DNA from: Synergistaceae bacterium UBA6101
GTDB lineage: Bacteria > Synergistota > Synergistia > Synergistales > Synergistaceae
DNA length: 64,000 bases
Reading direction: 5' to 3'
Assembly: GCA_002428495.1 (NCBI GenBank)
Contig: DIWR01000025.1
Location: forward strand, 1 to 64,000
Under the pieces are notes generated by a model that worked only from the letters and a program-made list of their open reading frames with translations, had not been told where the DNA came from and ran no database searches. The translations under genes and the position numbers were made by a program. Positions 42,855 through 50,744 of this stretch are shown piece after piece. The stretch's first letter is position 1; each line of letters opens with the position of its first letter.

Positions 42855-45800
42855 ATGCCGCATTTGCACATGGGGCTCGATATAGGTTCAACTACGGCAA
42901 AAGCTGTACTTTTGGATGAAAGAGACAGGCTCGTCCACAGCAGGTACTGTCGGCATTTTTCAGATGTCCGGACAACTGTCTGTGAAATTGTTAACGAAAT
43001 AATGCATAGTTTTAAAAATTCAAGGGTAACGCTGGAGATAGCCGGTTCCGGAGGCATGGGGATCGCGGAGGAGATGAGGCTTCCATTCACCCAGGAACTT
43101 ATAGCCTGTTCTGCATCAGTTAACAAATACATCCCTCAGGCAAATGTATGCATTGAACTTGGCGGGGAAGATGCCAAACTTACATATTTTGACGAAAGCG
43201 GTGCGGACCAGAGAATGAACGAGACATGTGCAGGCGGAACAGGCGCTTTTCTTGACCATATGGCCTTCCTTATGGGGACAGACGCAGCCGGGCTGAACGA
43301 GCTTGCGGCGAGATCCAGGATGATCTACCCGATTGCGTCGCGCTGCGGTGTTTTTGCAAAGACCGATGTCCAGTCACTCATGAAAGAGGGGGCGGAAAGA
43401 GCCGACATCGCAGCCTCGATATTCCAGGCTGTTGTAAACCAGACTATAAGCGGCCTTGCCTGCGGAAGAAGGATCGTAGGGAATGTTGCATTCCTTGGAG
43501 GCCCTCTCTATTTTCTTCCGGAATTGAGAAAAAGGTTTTCAGAAACTCTGAGACTATTGCCGATCCAGGCCATATCACCGGAAAACTCTCACCTCTTTGT
43601 TGCCCTTGGCGCTGCATTGCTCGGAAAAAAGAATGATGAGGTGACCGTCTCGGAACTGGACCGCAGGACATCGACCTATTCCTCACCTTTAAGGATGGGG
43701 TGCGGCTCGAACCTTCCGCCGCTCTTTTCCTGTCCGGAGGAAAAAATGGAATTCGAGCAGAGGCACAGCAGATCCGTAGCTCAAAGAAAGCCTATCGTAT
43801 CTGCTGTCGGAGCTGCCTATCTTGGCATAGACGTTGGATCGACGACTACTAAGGCCGTACTGACAGACAGTGAGGGGAATTTGCTTTTTTCCGATTACAG
43901 AATGCGTGGCGGAAGTGAGCCGATAAATACGGTAAGGGAGATCATACTTGATCTCTATTCTCTGATGCCTGAGGGACTTTTCATAAAGAACAGCTGTGTG
44001 ACAGGCTACGGGGAAAAACTGATCCAGTCGGCATTCGGAATAGATATAGGAGAGATAGAGACTGTTGCACATACACGGGCGGCAAAGCAAATCGACCCGG
44101 ATGCGGATTTTATAATCGACATCGGCGGACAGGACATGAAATGCCTGAAGATAGAGAAGGGAAGCATCAGGCAGATATTTCTGAATGAAGCCTGTTCTTC
44201 CGGATGCGGCTCATTCCTCCAGAATTTTGCTGAATCTCTGGGTATGGGAATGGATGAGTTCGTGGAGAGCGCGGAAAGATCCCGCTCTCCGGTAGATCTC
44301 GGCTCGAGATGCACGGTCTTCATGAACTCCAGAGTGAGGCAGGCGCAGAAAGAGGGAGCTGCTGTCGAAGATATCGCAGCGGGTCTGGTATATTCCGTAG
44401 TCCGCAACGCTCTCTATAAGGTATTGAAGATACGAAGGATAGAAGAGATCGGCCAACACATAGTCGTTCAGGGTGGAACATTCAAAAACAACGCTTTATT
44501 GAGGGCCTTCGAAAAAATCACGGGGCGCAGTGTGCTGAGACCCGATATATCAGAGTTCATGGGTGCATACGGAGCTGCGCTGGTATCAACAGACCGTGAG
44601 AGCGGCGCGAAAAGCTCGATAATTTCAAGAGAGGCACTTCTCTCCTTTGATTCGAAGTCGGAGACAAGGCGCTGCTCAGGCTGCGGGAACAATTGTCTTC
44701 TGACCGTGACCACTTTCAACGGAGAGCGCAGCCATGTAACGGGCAACATGTGCTCGAAAGGGGAGAACGTAGGACAGCCAAGTCCTGATCTTCCTCCCAA
44801 TCTTTACAGCGAAAAGTATAAACGGCTCTTTGATTATTATTTGCCGATAGAGGAAGGGCATGCTCCAAGGGGTACCGTCAGCATCCCAAGGGTACTCAAC
44901 ATGTATGAGAATTACCCCTTCTGGTTCACCCTTTTTACCGATCTGGGCTTCAGGGTCGAACTCTCTTCCGAGCGCCCTGACGGGTCGCTTGCGATCGACA
45001 CTATTCCATCCCAGACACTTTGTTTCCCTGCCAAGCTGGTCCACCGCCATCTGCAGGAACTGATAGACAGGGGAGCTGAACTTATTTTTTATCCGGGCAT
45101 ACAGCAGGAAAAAAAGGAGTACAGAGACGCAGACGACTCCTTCAACTGCCCTGTGGTGGCAGGCTATCCCGATGTCGCCGGACTAAATGTCGACTGGTTA
45201 AGCTCAGGTAAAGTAAGCTACATCCACAGCTTCTTTCCGATAGATTCACCGGGGGAAATGGCCTGGCACATAGTAAAAGAGTTCAGGCGTCAAGGCGTGA
45301 CTCATGCTGAAGCAACTAAGGCCCTCAAAAAAGCGTACAAGGCCCAGGAGGAATTTAAAAAAGATATCGGGGCGATGGGGGAGAGGGCTGTCAGATACGT
45401 TAAGGAGAAGGGAATTGTAGGTATAGTCCTCGCCGGACACCCCTATCACCTGGACCCCGAAGTGAATCACGGCATACCTGAACTTATCAACGGGTACAAC
45501 GTCGCAGTCCTTACAGAGGATTCAGTAGCCGGGAGATCGATCGGCGCAGAGGCGGGTAAGGGGCTGAAAGTGATCGATCAGTGGGTATACCATTCACGGC
45601 TCTACAGAACTGCATATGTGGTGGCTAACGATCCTGATCTCAGGATGATAGAAATGGTGCAGCTGAATTCATTCGGCTGCGGACTGGATGCAATAAGCGC
45701 AGACCAGGCTGCGAAGATTCTTGAAAAAGAGGGACGACTCCACACCCTCCTGAAAATAGATGAAAGCAAAAATAACGGCTCAGTGAGGATAAGGATACGC

Positions 45801-47066
45801 TCACTTCTTGCCTCGGTAAAAGCTAATGATCCTTTCCAGGGAGAGGCACGCAAAGCTGAAATTCAAAACACTGCTGATATCAGCCGTCCTTCAGGGAAAA
45901 GGACGATACTTTGCCCGCCGCTTTCTCAGTATCATTTCCAGTTCCTTGAATCCATAATGAGGGCGGAGGGGCATGATTTCAGGATCCTGGCCGAGGGCGG
46001 CAGGGAATCGGTAGAACTGGGGCTGAATTATGTCAACAACGATGCATGTTACCCCGCGATGATAGTTGTAGGGCAATTTCTGAATGCGCTCAAGAGCGGA
46101 CAATATGATTCCAAAAAGACTGATTGTTTCTATGCGCAGACAGGCGGATCCTGCAGGGCTAGCAATTATGTTCCGCTTTTGAGGAGGGCGCTTGACGATG
46201 CAGGATTTGAAGAGGTAAGGGTGCTGGCAGTCAATTCACAGGGCAAAAATTCAGTAAGTTTTTCTTTGCCCCCTAGGGTGATATTTCGGACCGCGAAAGC
46301 AATGGTCTACGGTGACCTGCTTATGAGGCTCCTGTTGAGGACCAGACCCTATGAACTGAGGCCCGGAGAAGCAACGAAAGTCTACAATGCATGGTCATCC
46401 AGATATAAAAATGCGATCATAAACGGCAGCGGACCTGACTTCCGTTCTGTAGTGCATGAGACTGTCGCTGATTTTAACAGGATCCAGGTAAGCGGAACAG
46501 AAAAACCAAAAGTCGGAATAGTGGGGGAGATACTGGTCAAATACCACTCAGGCGCAAACGAGCGCCTCGTTGACCTTATTGAGTCAAGCGGGGGAGAGGC
46601 TGTTCTGACTGACATGGCTTCATTCCTGCTTTACTGTCTCTTTGATCCGGTCTACAGGTACAGGTCTCTCTCCGGAAGTCTATGTTCCGCTGTAGCTGGA
46701 AGAGCTGCCATCGCAGCGATTGAGATCATCCGGAAGCCTGTCAGGGACGCTCTAAGGGGTACTAGGTTCGGGCGCCTCCACGACATATACGCAATGGCCG
46801 ATAAGGCTTCATCTGTTGTTTCCTGTGCGAACCAGGCAGGCGAAGGATGGCTTCTGACTGCTGAAATGATCTCGTTGATAGAGAGCGGTGTCAAAAAAAT
46901 TATATGTGTTCAGCCTTTTGCATGCCTTCCCAACCACATTACGGGAAAGGGCGTGATAAAAGAACTGAGGCGCCGCTACAGCGGGGCCAGCGTCCTTGCT
47001 CTGGACTACGACTCAGGAACAAGCTCAGTAAATCAGATGAACAGGATCCGGCTGCTGATGTCCTGA
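42855..47066 (+). CDS. Double-headed acyl-CoA dehydratase activase with DUF2229 (HgdC-like giant)
   Basis: 1403 residues from ATG 42855 (AGGGGGA site). Two BcrA/BadF/HgdC-type ASKHA ATPase domains lie at about 5-290 (LDIGSTTAKAVLL; NETCAGGTGAFL; RCGVFAKTD) and 320-590 (LGIDVGSTTTKAVL; NEACSSGCGSFL; RCTVFMNSR). Each keeps the two Cys that hold the subunit-bridging 4Fe-4S cluster. A C-x2-C-x3-C...C segment (CSGCGNNC... MCSKG) follows, then a DUF2229 region and a dehydratase-D-like C-terminal half with NNDACYPAMI and YAQTGGSCRASNY. Such proteins inject electrons with ATP hydrolysis into 2-hydroxyacyl-CoA dehydratases or related radical enzymes. No dehydratase gene is adjacent, so the partner is elsewhere or is the fused C-terminus. 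Confidence 0.88.
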   Translation: MPHLHMGLDIGSTTAKAVLLDERDRLVHSRYCRHFSDVRTTVCEIVNEIMHSFKNSRVTLEIAGSGGMGIAEEMRLPFTQELIACSASVNKYIPQANVCIELGGEDAKLTYFDESGADQRMNETCAGGTGAFLDHMAFLMGTDAAGLNELAARSRMIYPIASRCGVFAKTDVQSLMKEGAERADIAASIFQAVVNQTISGLACGRRIVGNVAFLGGPLYFLPELRKRFSETLRLLPIQAISPENSHLFVALGAALLGKKNDEVTVSELDRRTSTYSSPLRMGCGSNLPPLFSCPEEKMEFEQRHSRSVAQRKPIVSAVGAAYLGIDVGSTTTKAVLTDSEGNLLFSDYRMRGGSEPINTVREIILDLYSLMPEGLFIKNSCVTGYGEKLIQSAFGIDIGEIETVAHTRAAKQIDPDADFIIDIGGQDMKCLKIEKGSIRQIFLNEACSSGCGSFLQNFAESLGMGMDEFVESAERSRSPVDLGSRCTVFMNSRVRQAQKEGAAVEDIAAGLVYSVVRNALYKVLKIRRIEEIGQHIVVQGGTFKNNALLRAFEKITGRSVLRPDISEFMGAYGAALVSTDRESGAKSSIISREALLSFDSKSETRRCSGCGNNCLLTVTTFNGERSHVTGNMCSKGENVGQPSPDLPPNLYSEKYKRLFDYYLPIEEGHAPRGTVSIPRVLNMYENYPFWFTLFTDLGFRVELSSERPDGSLAIDTIPSQTLCFPAKLVHRHLQELIDRGAELIFYPGIQQEKKEYRDADDSFNCPVVAGYPDVAGLNVDWLSSGKVSYIHSFFPIDSPGEMAWHIVKEFRRQGVTHAEATKALKKAYKAQEEFKKDIGAMGERAVRYVKEKGIVGIVLAGHPYHLDPEVNHGIPELINGYNVAVLTEDSVAGRSIGAEAGKGLKVIDQWVYHSRLYRTAYVVANDPDLRMIEMVQLNSFGCGLDAISADQAAKILEKEGRLHTLLKIDESKNNGSVRIRIRSLLASVKANDPFQGEARKAEIQNTADISRPSGKRTILCPPLSQYHFQFLESIMRAEGHDFRILAEGGRESVELGLNYVNNDACYPAMIVVGQFLNALKSGQYDSKKTDCFYAQTGGSCRASNYVPLLRRALDDAGFEEVRVLAVNSQGKNSVSFSLPPRVIFRTAKAMVYGDLLMRLLLRTRPYELRPGEATKVYNAWSSRYKNAIINGSGPDFRSVVHETVADFNRIQVSGTEKPKVGIVGEILVKYHSGANERLVDLIESSGGEAVLTDMASFLLYCLFDPVYRYRSLSGSLCSAVAGRAAIAAIEIIRKPVRDALRGTRFGRLHDIYAMADKASSVVSCANQAGEGWLLTAEMISLIESGVKKIICVQPFACLPNHITGKGVIKELRRRYSGASVLALDYDSGTSSVNQMNRIRLLMS

Positions 47067-47100
47067 GGAGGTGCTTTGAGGCGATCCTGTACAGAGGCTT

Positions 47101-47934
47101 CTAACAGTAGACCGAGCTGTCTGTCCAGTTCTTCTCCAGATCTTCAAGCCTTTTGAGCGCCTTCGGCCCAAGCTGCTCGGCAACCTGTATGAGCAGGGTG
47201 TTGATGAGCCCTATCGGTATGAGAAGCGAGTCTATGTGCGCGATGTGGGCACACGGAGATACGATGCACAGATCGGCCGCCTTGGCGAGAGGGCTGAAAG
47301 GGGAGTCTGTTATAGCTGCGGTAAGGAATTTTCTCTTTTTCGCAAGGGCGATGCATTCAACGGTCTGCCTTGTATAGCGCGGATAGCTTATGCCTATGAC
47401 AATGCTGTTTTGGGGAGCCGCCACAAGGTGGTTCCCTATTGTATCTGTGGTGGGAAGAAATACATTTGAAAAAAACCAGGAAAGGTAGTATTCCATATAT
47501 ACTGCTAATGATCTTGTGCTCCGTAGGCCGACTATGTAAATAGCGTCCGAAGCGCATATTTTTTCGGCAAGGGTTATTATGGATCCGTCATCTACGGTTG
47601 AGAGGGATCCCAGTGCCTGTTCCAGATCATTGTTGATGATCCTCGCGATCAGGCCACCAGTCTGAGGCTGAAGTTTGTGTGTCTGGAGACGGCCAAGGGT
47701 CGAAAGCTGGTCTTTTGCCTCTTCCTGCAGTGACTTTATAAAATCCGGAAAACTTGAAAATCCAAGGTTTGAAGCCATCCTGATAACCGAAGCTTCGCTT
47801 GAACCGGCATTTTTGCCTAGCTGGAGCGCGGTCAGAAAGATAGATTCCAATTTATTCTTAAGCATATACTCCGCAATTTTTCTCTGGGCAGGCGGCAAGC
47901 TGCCCAGGTTATTCTCAACGTTTCTCCAGCCCAT
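47101..47934 (-). CDS. RpiR/MurR-family regulator with SIS domain
   Basis: 277 residues from ATG 47934 (GGGGGGAACG upstream). The N-terminal HTH_6 (about 1-77; LPPAQRKIAEYMLKN, then NAGSSEASVIRMASNLGFSSFPDF) is followed by a SIS sugar-phosphate-isomerase fold (about 120-255; IYIVGLRSTRSLAVYMEYYL, VIGISYPRYTRQTVECIALAKKR). It is divergent from the aminotransferase-TRAP operon and is the likely controller. SIS ligands are usually phosphorylated sugars, but RpiR members that control amino-acid catabolism are known. A 16-bp palindrome lies at the +1 of the operon's promoter. Confidence 0.88.
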   Translation of the reverse strand: MGWRNVENNLGSLPPAQRKIAEYMLKNKLESIFLTALQLGKNAGSSEASVIRMASNLGFSSFPDFIKSLQEEAKDQLSTLGRLQTHKLQPQTGGLIARIINNDLEQALGSLSTVDDGSIITLAEKICASDAIYIVGLRSTRSLAVYMEYYLSWFFSNVFLPTTDTIGNHLVAAPQNSIVIGISYPRYTRQTVECIALAKKRKFLTAAITDSPFSPLAKAADLCIVSPCAHIAHIDSLLIPIGLINTLLIQVAEQLGPKALKRLEDLEKNWTDSSVYC

Positions 47935-48083
47935 GATCGTTCCCCCCAAAGTTTTGAAATTATACATTATAAACTGTCATATTTTAGGCCCGAAAATAAA
48001 ACATCCTAACTTTATCACAAAAAATGCCGAATTTGATGTTGCTGATGTGCAGCTTTAGTAAAAAATATAAAATTGATTAATGG

Positions 48084-48112
48084 TTGACAAAAAAAATGTT
48101 ATAAGGTATAAA
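48084..48112 (+). promoter_or_regulatory. Consensus sigma-70 promoter of catabolic operon 1
   Basis: TTGACA (48084-48089), a 17-base spacer and TATAAA (48107-48112). It is the best promoter in the window and points at the aminotransferase gene; transcription would start near 48119. Confidence 0.8.
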
Positions 48113-48117
48113 AAAAC

Positions 48118-48133
48118 TGAAGGAAATCCTTCA
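48118..48133. promoter_or_regulatory. Candidate RpiR operator
   Basis: TGAAGGA-AA-TCCTTCA, 7-bp perfect arms with a 2-base centre, covers the predicted transcription start. A dimeric repressor such as the divergent RpiR protein bound here would block initiation. Confidence 0.45.
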
Positions 48134-48291
48134 CAAACAAATGTGTTGTCACAGATGAATACTGTAAGGAATTAAAGTAATTGCAGGTATTATCCCTTTT
48201 TAAATCAAGTCTTCATATATGGCGCACTTTGTCTATTTAAAAGCATTATGATTTATTTCCTTCAATTTTATGGTGGGAGGTAGAACGCAGG

Positions 48292-49626
48292 ATGTTACAG
48301 CACGCATTTCCCCGAAGTTTTAAAACAAACTACATCGAAGCGGATCATGGAGAGGGTATCTATATATATGATACCGAAGGGAAAAAATATCTTGACGGAT
48401 GCTGCGGAGCACTGATCTCAAATCTTGGCCACTGCAATAAGGAAGTCATTGATGCTGTTAAAGCGCAATATGAGAAGATCGAATTTGCTCATCCCTCACG
48501 CTGGCACTGCTCAATAGTTGAAGAGGCTGCATCTGCTGTTGCAGAAACAGCCCCGGGTGACCTCGACCAGGTGTGGTTCGTAAGCGGCGGAAGCGAAGCG
48601 ATCGAGTCGGCAGTCAAGCTGGCCAGACAGTACTTCGTAGAAAGAGACGGACCTGCAACGAGCAAGCATCTGACCATAGGCCGCTGGAATTCTTATCACG
48701 GCAGCACGATAGGTACAATGGCGATAGCCGGATCAATGGCACGTCGCAGGGTGTTTTCACCTCTTTTCAGGGAATCCCCCAAAATCGCTGCCTCATATTG
48801 TTACCGCTGTGAGTTCGGAGCTGAATATCCCTCATGCGGTATGATGTGTGCAAAACATCTTGACAAAATGATAAAGATAATAGGTCCCCAGTATGTTTCG
48901 TCCTTCATCGCTGAGCCTCTGGTGGGTTCTACGGTCGGTGCGATAACGCCGCCTGATGAATACTGGCCAATGATAAGGGAGATCTGCAGTAGATACGACG
49001 TTATCCTGATCGCTGATGAAGTAATGACCGGATGCGGAAGGACTGGAAAAAACTTCGCCGTCGATCACTGGAATGTAGTGCCTGATATCATCGCGACTGC
49101 CAAGGGGCTTGCCGCGGGATATGTGCCTACAGGCGGGATTATTGCAAGAAGCAGTCTCGTTGAAGAGATCAAGAACGGCAGCGGATCCTTTATGCACGGC
49201 CACACCTATAACGGAAATCCGATCAGCGCTGCCGCGGTATGTGCAGTTTTCAAGTATATGAAGGAACACAAACTGGTCGAGAACGCTGCCAGAATGGGAG
49301 AAATACTTGGAGATGGAGTAAAAAAGATCGCAGCAGAAAACCCGATAGTTGGTGACGTCAGGGGCAAAGGACTTATGTGGGGATTCGAACTGGTAAAGGA
49401 TAAATCAACCAGGGAGTCCTTTGAGAAAATCGGAGCGGCGAACGTTGCCACGAAGGAATGCGTGGACAGGGGCCTGATCATCTATCCGGGTTCAGGTCAG
49501 GTGGACGGATTGCTGGGAGATAATTTCCTTGTCGCGCCGCCTCTTATCATCAACGAGGAACAGGTGGGCGAACTTCTTGAAAAACTGGCGGCAGGTCTTG
49601 ATGCTGCTGCTAAAAAGCTAGTCTGA
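48292..49626 (+). CDS. Class III PLP aminotransferase with Cys-rich insert (operon 1)
   Basis: 444 residues of the ornithine/beta-alanine/GABA aminotransferase class. GIYIYDTEGKKYLDGCCGALISNLGH opens the fold, FVSGGSEAIESAVKLARQYF contains the cofactor phosphate site, LIADEVMTGCGRTG carries the PLP-ring Asp, and IIATAKGLAAGYVP has the Schiff-base Lys. Residues 170-186 (CYRCEFGAEYPSCGMMC) have C-x2-C-x8-C-x3-C, also present in the operon 2 paralogue, suggesting a structural metal. GGGAGG lies upstream. Cotranscribed with a TAXI-TRAP transporter, CoA-transferase and thiolase, it most likely removes the amino group of an imported beta- or other non-alpha amino acid. Confidence 0.87.
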   Translation: MLQHAFPRSFKTNYIEADHGEGIYIYDTEGKKYLDGCCGALISNLGHCNKEVIDAVKAQYEKIEFAHPSRWHCSIVEEAASAVAETAPGDLDQVWFVSGGSEAIESAVKLARQYFVERDGPATSKHLTIGRWNSYHGSTIGTMAIAGSMARRRVFSPLFRESPKIAASYCYRCEFGAEYPSCGMMCAKHLDKMIKIIGPQYVSSFIAEPLVGSTVGAITPPDEYWPMIREICSRYDVILIADEVMTGCGRTGKNFAVDHWNVVPDIIATAKGLAAGYVPTGGIIARSSLVEEIKNGSGSFMHGHTYNGNPISAAAVCAVFKYMKEHKLVENAARMGEILGDGVKKIAAENPIVGDVRGKGLMWGFELVKDKSTRESFEKIGAANVATKECVDRGLIIYPGSGQVDGLLGDNFLVAPPLIINEEQVGELLEKLAAGLDAAAKKLV

Positions 49627-49704
49627 CGATCGGGCTTTACTGTCATAAAGACAGGTAACTCATAGTATGTCGTCAAAACTATTTTCTAAGGAGGTACAAG
49701 TTTT

Positions 49705-50658
49705 ATGAAGAAGAGAAATATTATCGCACTCGGTATTATCACAGTTATGCTTTTTGCAGGGATCGCGTCTGCAATGACCTTCATCACTATCGGATCAGGC
49801 GGAGTCGGCGGGACATACTACCCTCTGGGCGGAGTTATGGCTGAACTGCTCACCAAGGGCGGCTTGGACATTAAGGCAACATCTCGCTCTACTGCGGCAT
49901 CTAAGGAAAACTGCCGTTTGGTAGCATCAGACAAGGCCCAGATCGGAATGACCATGGGTTCTACCCTCTATCAGGCCTACACAGGGACTGAGGCTTTTCA
50001 GCAGGATGGAAAACTCCCGCTCCTTACTCTCATGAACATGTATGCCGCGCCTCAGCACCTTGTAACGACAACTAAAACAGGAATAAAGACATTTGCCGAT
50101 CTTAAGGGCAAGAAAATATCCCTCGGTGCCCCCGGCGGCGGAGACCAGCTTCTTTCGCTGATGATCCTCGAAGCTGCGGGCTGGGATCCAGACAAAGATA
50201 TCAACAGGCAGCAGCTCACACAGCCCGAAGCTGTAACAGCCCTCAAGGACGGGAATATTGACGCAGCTTTCTTCAACTTTGCGGCTCCGGGATCAGCGAT
50301 CATGGAGATCGCGGCTGTACGTGATGTAGTTTTGATATCCCTTCCAGACGACGTTATCGACAAGGTTACCAAGAAGCACCAGTTCCTCTTGAAATACACT
50401 ATCGAAAAGGGAACTTATACAAAACAGGATCAGCCATGCAAGACAGTTGCTGATGCAAACTTCCTGGTAGTTAACGGAAAAATGAGTGAAAAAGTCGCAT
50501 ATGACTGCCTGAAAACTTTCATTGACAAAAAAGAAGAATTGATGAAAGTGACACCGCATGCGGCTAATTTTGTTCCCAAAAAGGCATCTGTAGGGATCAT
50601 CCCTTTCCACCCGGGAGCGGTCAAGTACTTTAAGGAACAGGGAATAACAGTTAAGTAG
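49705..50658 (+). CDS. TAXI-type TRAP transporter substrate-binding protein
   Basis: 317 residues. Signal peptide (about 1-23) ends ...AGIASA, then FITIGSGGVGGTYYPLGGVMAELL, the TAXI family hallmark. GKKISLGAPGGGDQLLSLMILEAAGW and FFNFAAPGSAIMEIA are also typical. It is the periplasmic receptor for the fused permease downstream. AAGGAGG precedes the ATG. TAXI ligands known elsewhere are carboxylates or glutamate-like molecules; the operon context suggests an amino acid. Confidence 0.92.
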   Translation: MKKRNIIALGIITVMLFAGIASAMTFITIGSGGVGGTYYPLGGVMAELLTKGGLDIKATSRSTAASKENCRLVASDKAQIGMTMGSTLYQAYTGTEAFQQDGKLPLLTLMNMYAAPQHLVTTTKTGIKTFADLKGKKISLGAPGGGDQLLSLMILEAAGWDPDKDINRQQLTQPEAVTALKDGNIDAAFFNFAAPGSAIMEIAAVRDVVLISLPDDVIDKVTKKHQFLLKYTIEKGTYTKQDQPCKTVADANFLVVNGKMSEKVAYDCLKTFIDKKEELMKVTPHAANFVPKKASVGIIPFHPGAVKYFKEQGITVK

Positions 50659-50683
50659 TATACCCCGACTTATAATGGGATCT

Positions 50684-50709
50684 CAACGGGGGGCATTTGC
50701 TCCCCGTTG
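50684..50709 (+). promoter_or_regulatory. Intercistronic hairpin between TRAP receptor and permease
   Basis: CAACGGGG and CCCCGTTG form an 8-bp perfect stem with a 10-nt loop and no U-tract. It lies right after the receptor stop, a usual spot for structures that stabilise receptor mRNA or lower read-through so that receptor exceeds permease. Confidence 0.6.
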
Positions 50710-50744
50710 ACTTTAGGAACCTTAGATAACGGGAGGTTTGTTTG

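Larger units (their letters stand above)
47935..48291. other. Regulatory region between rpiR-like gene and catabolic operon 1
   Basis: An A+T-rich spacer with a consensus promoter (48084-48112), a palindrome at the predicted start site (48118-48133) and a ~170-base leader of no recognised riboswitch class. Confidence 0.5.
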
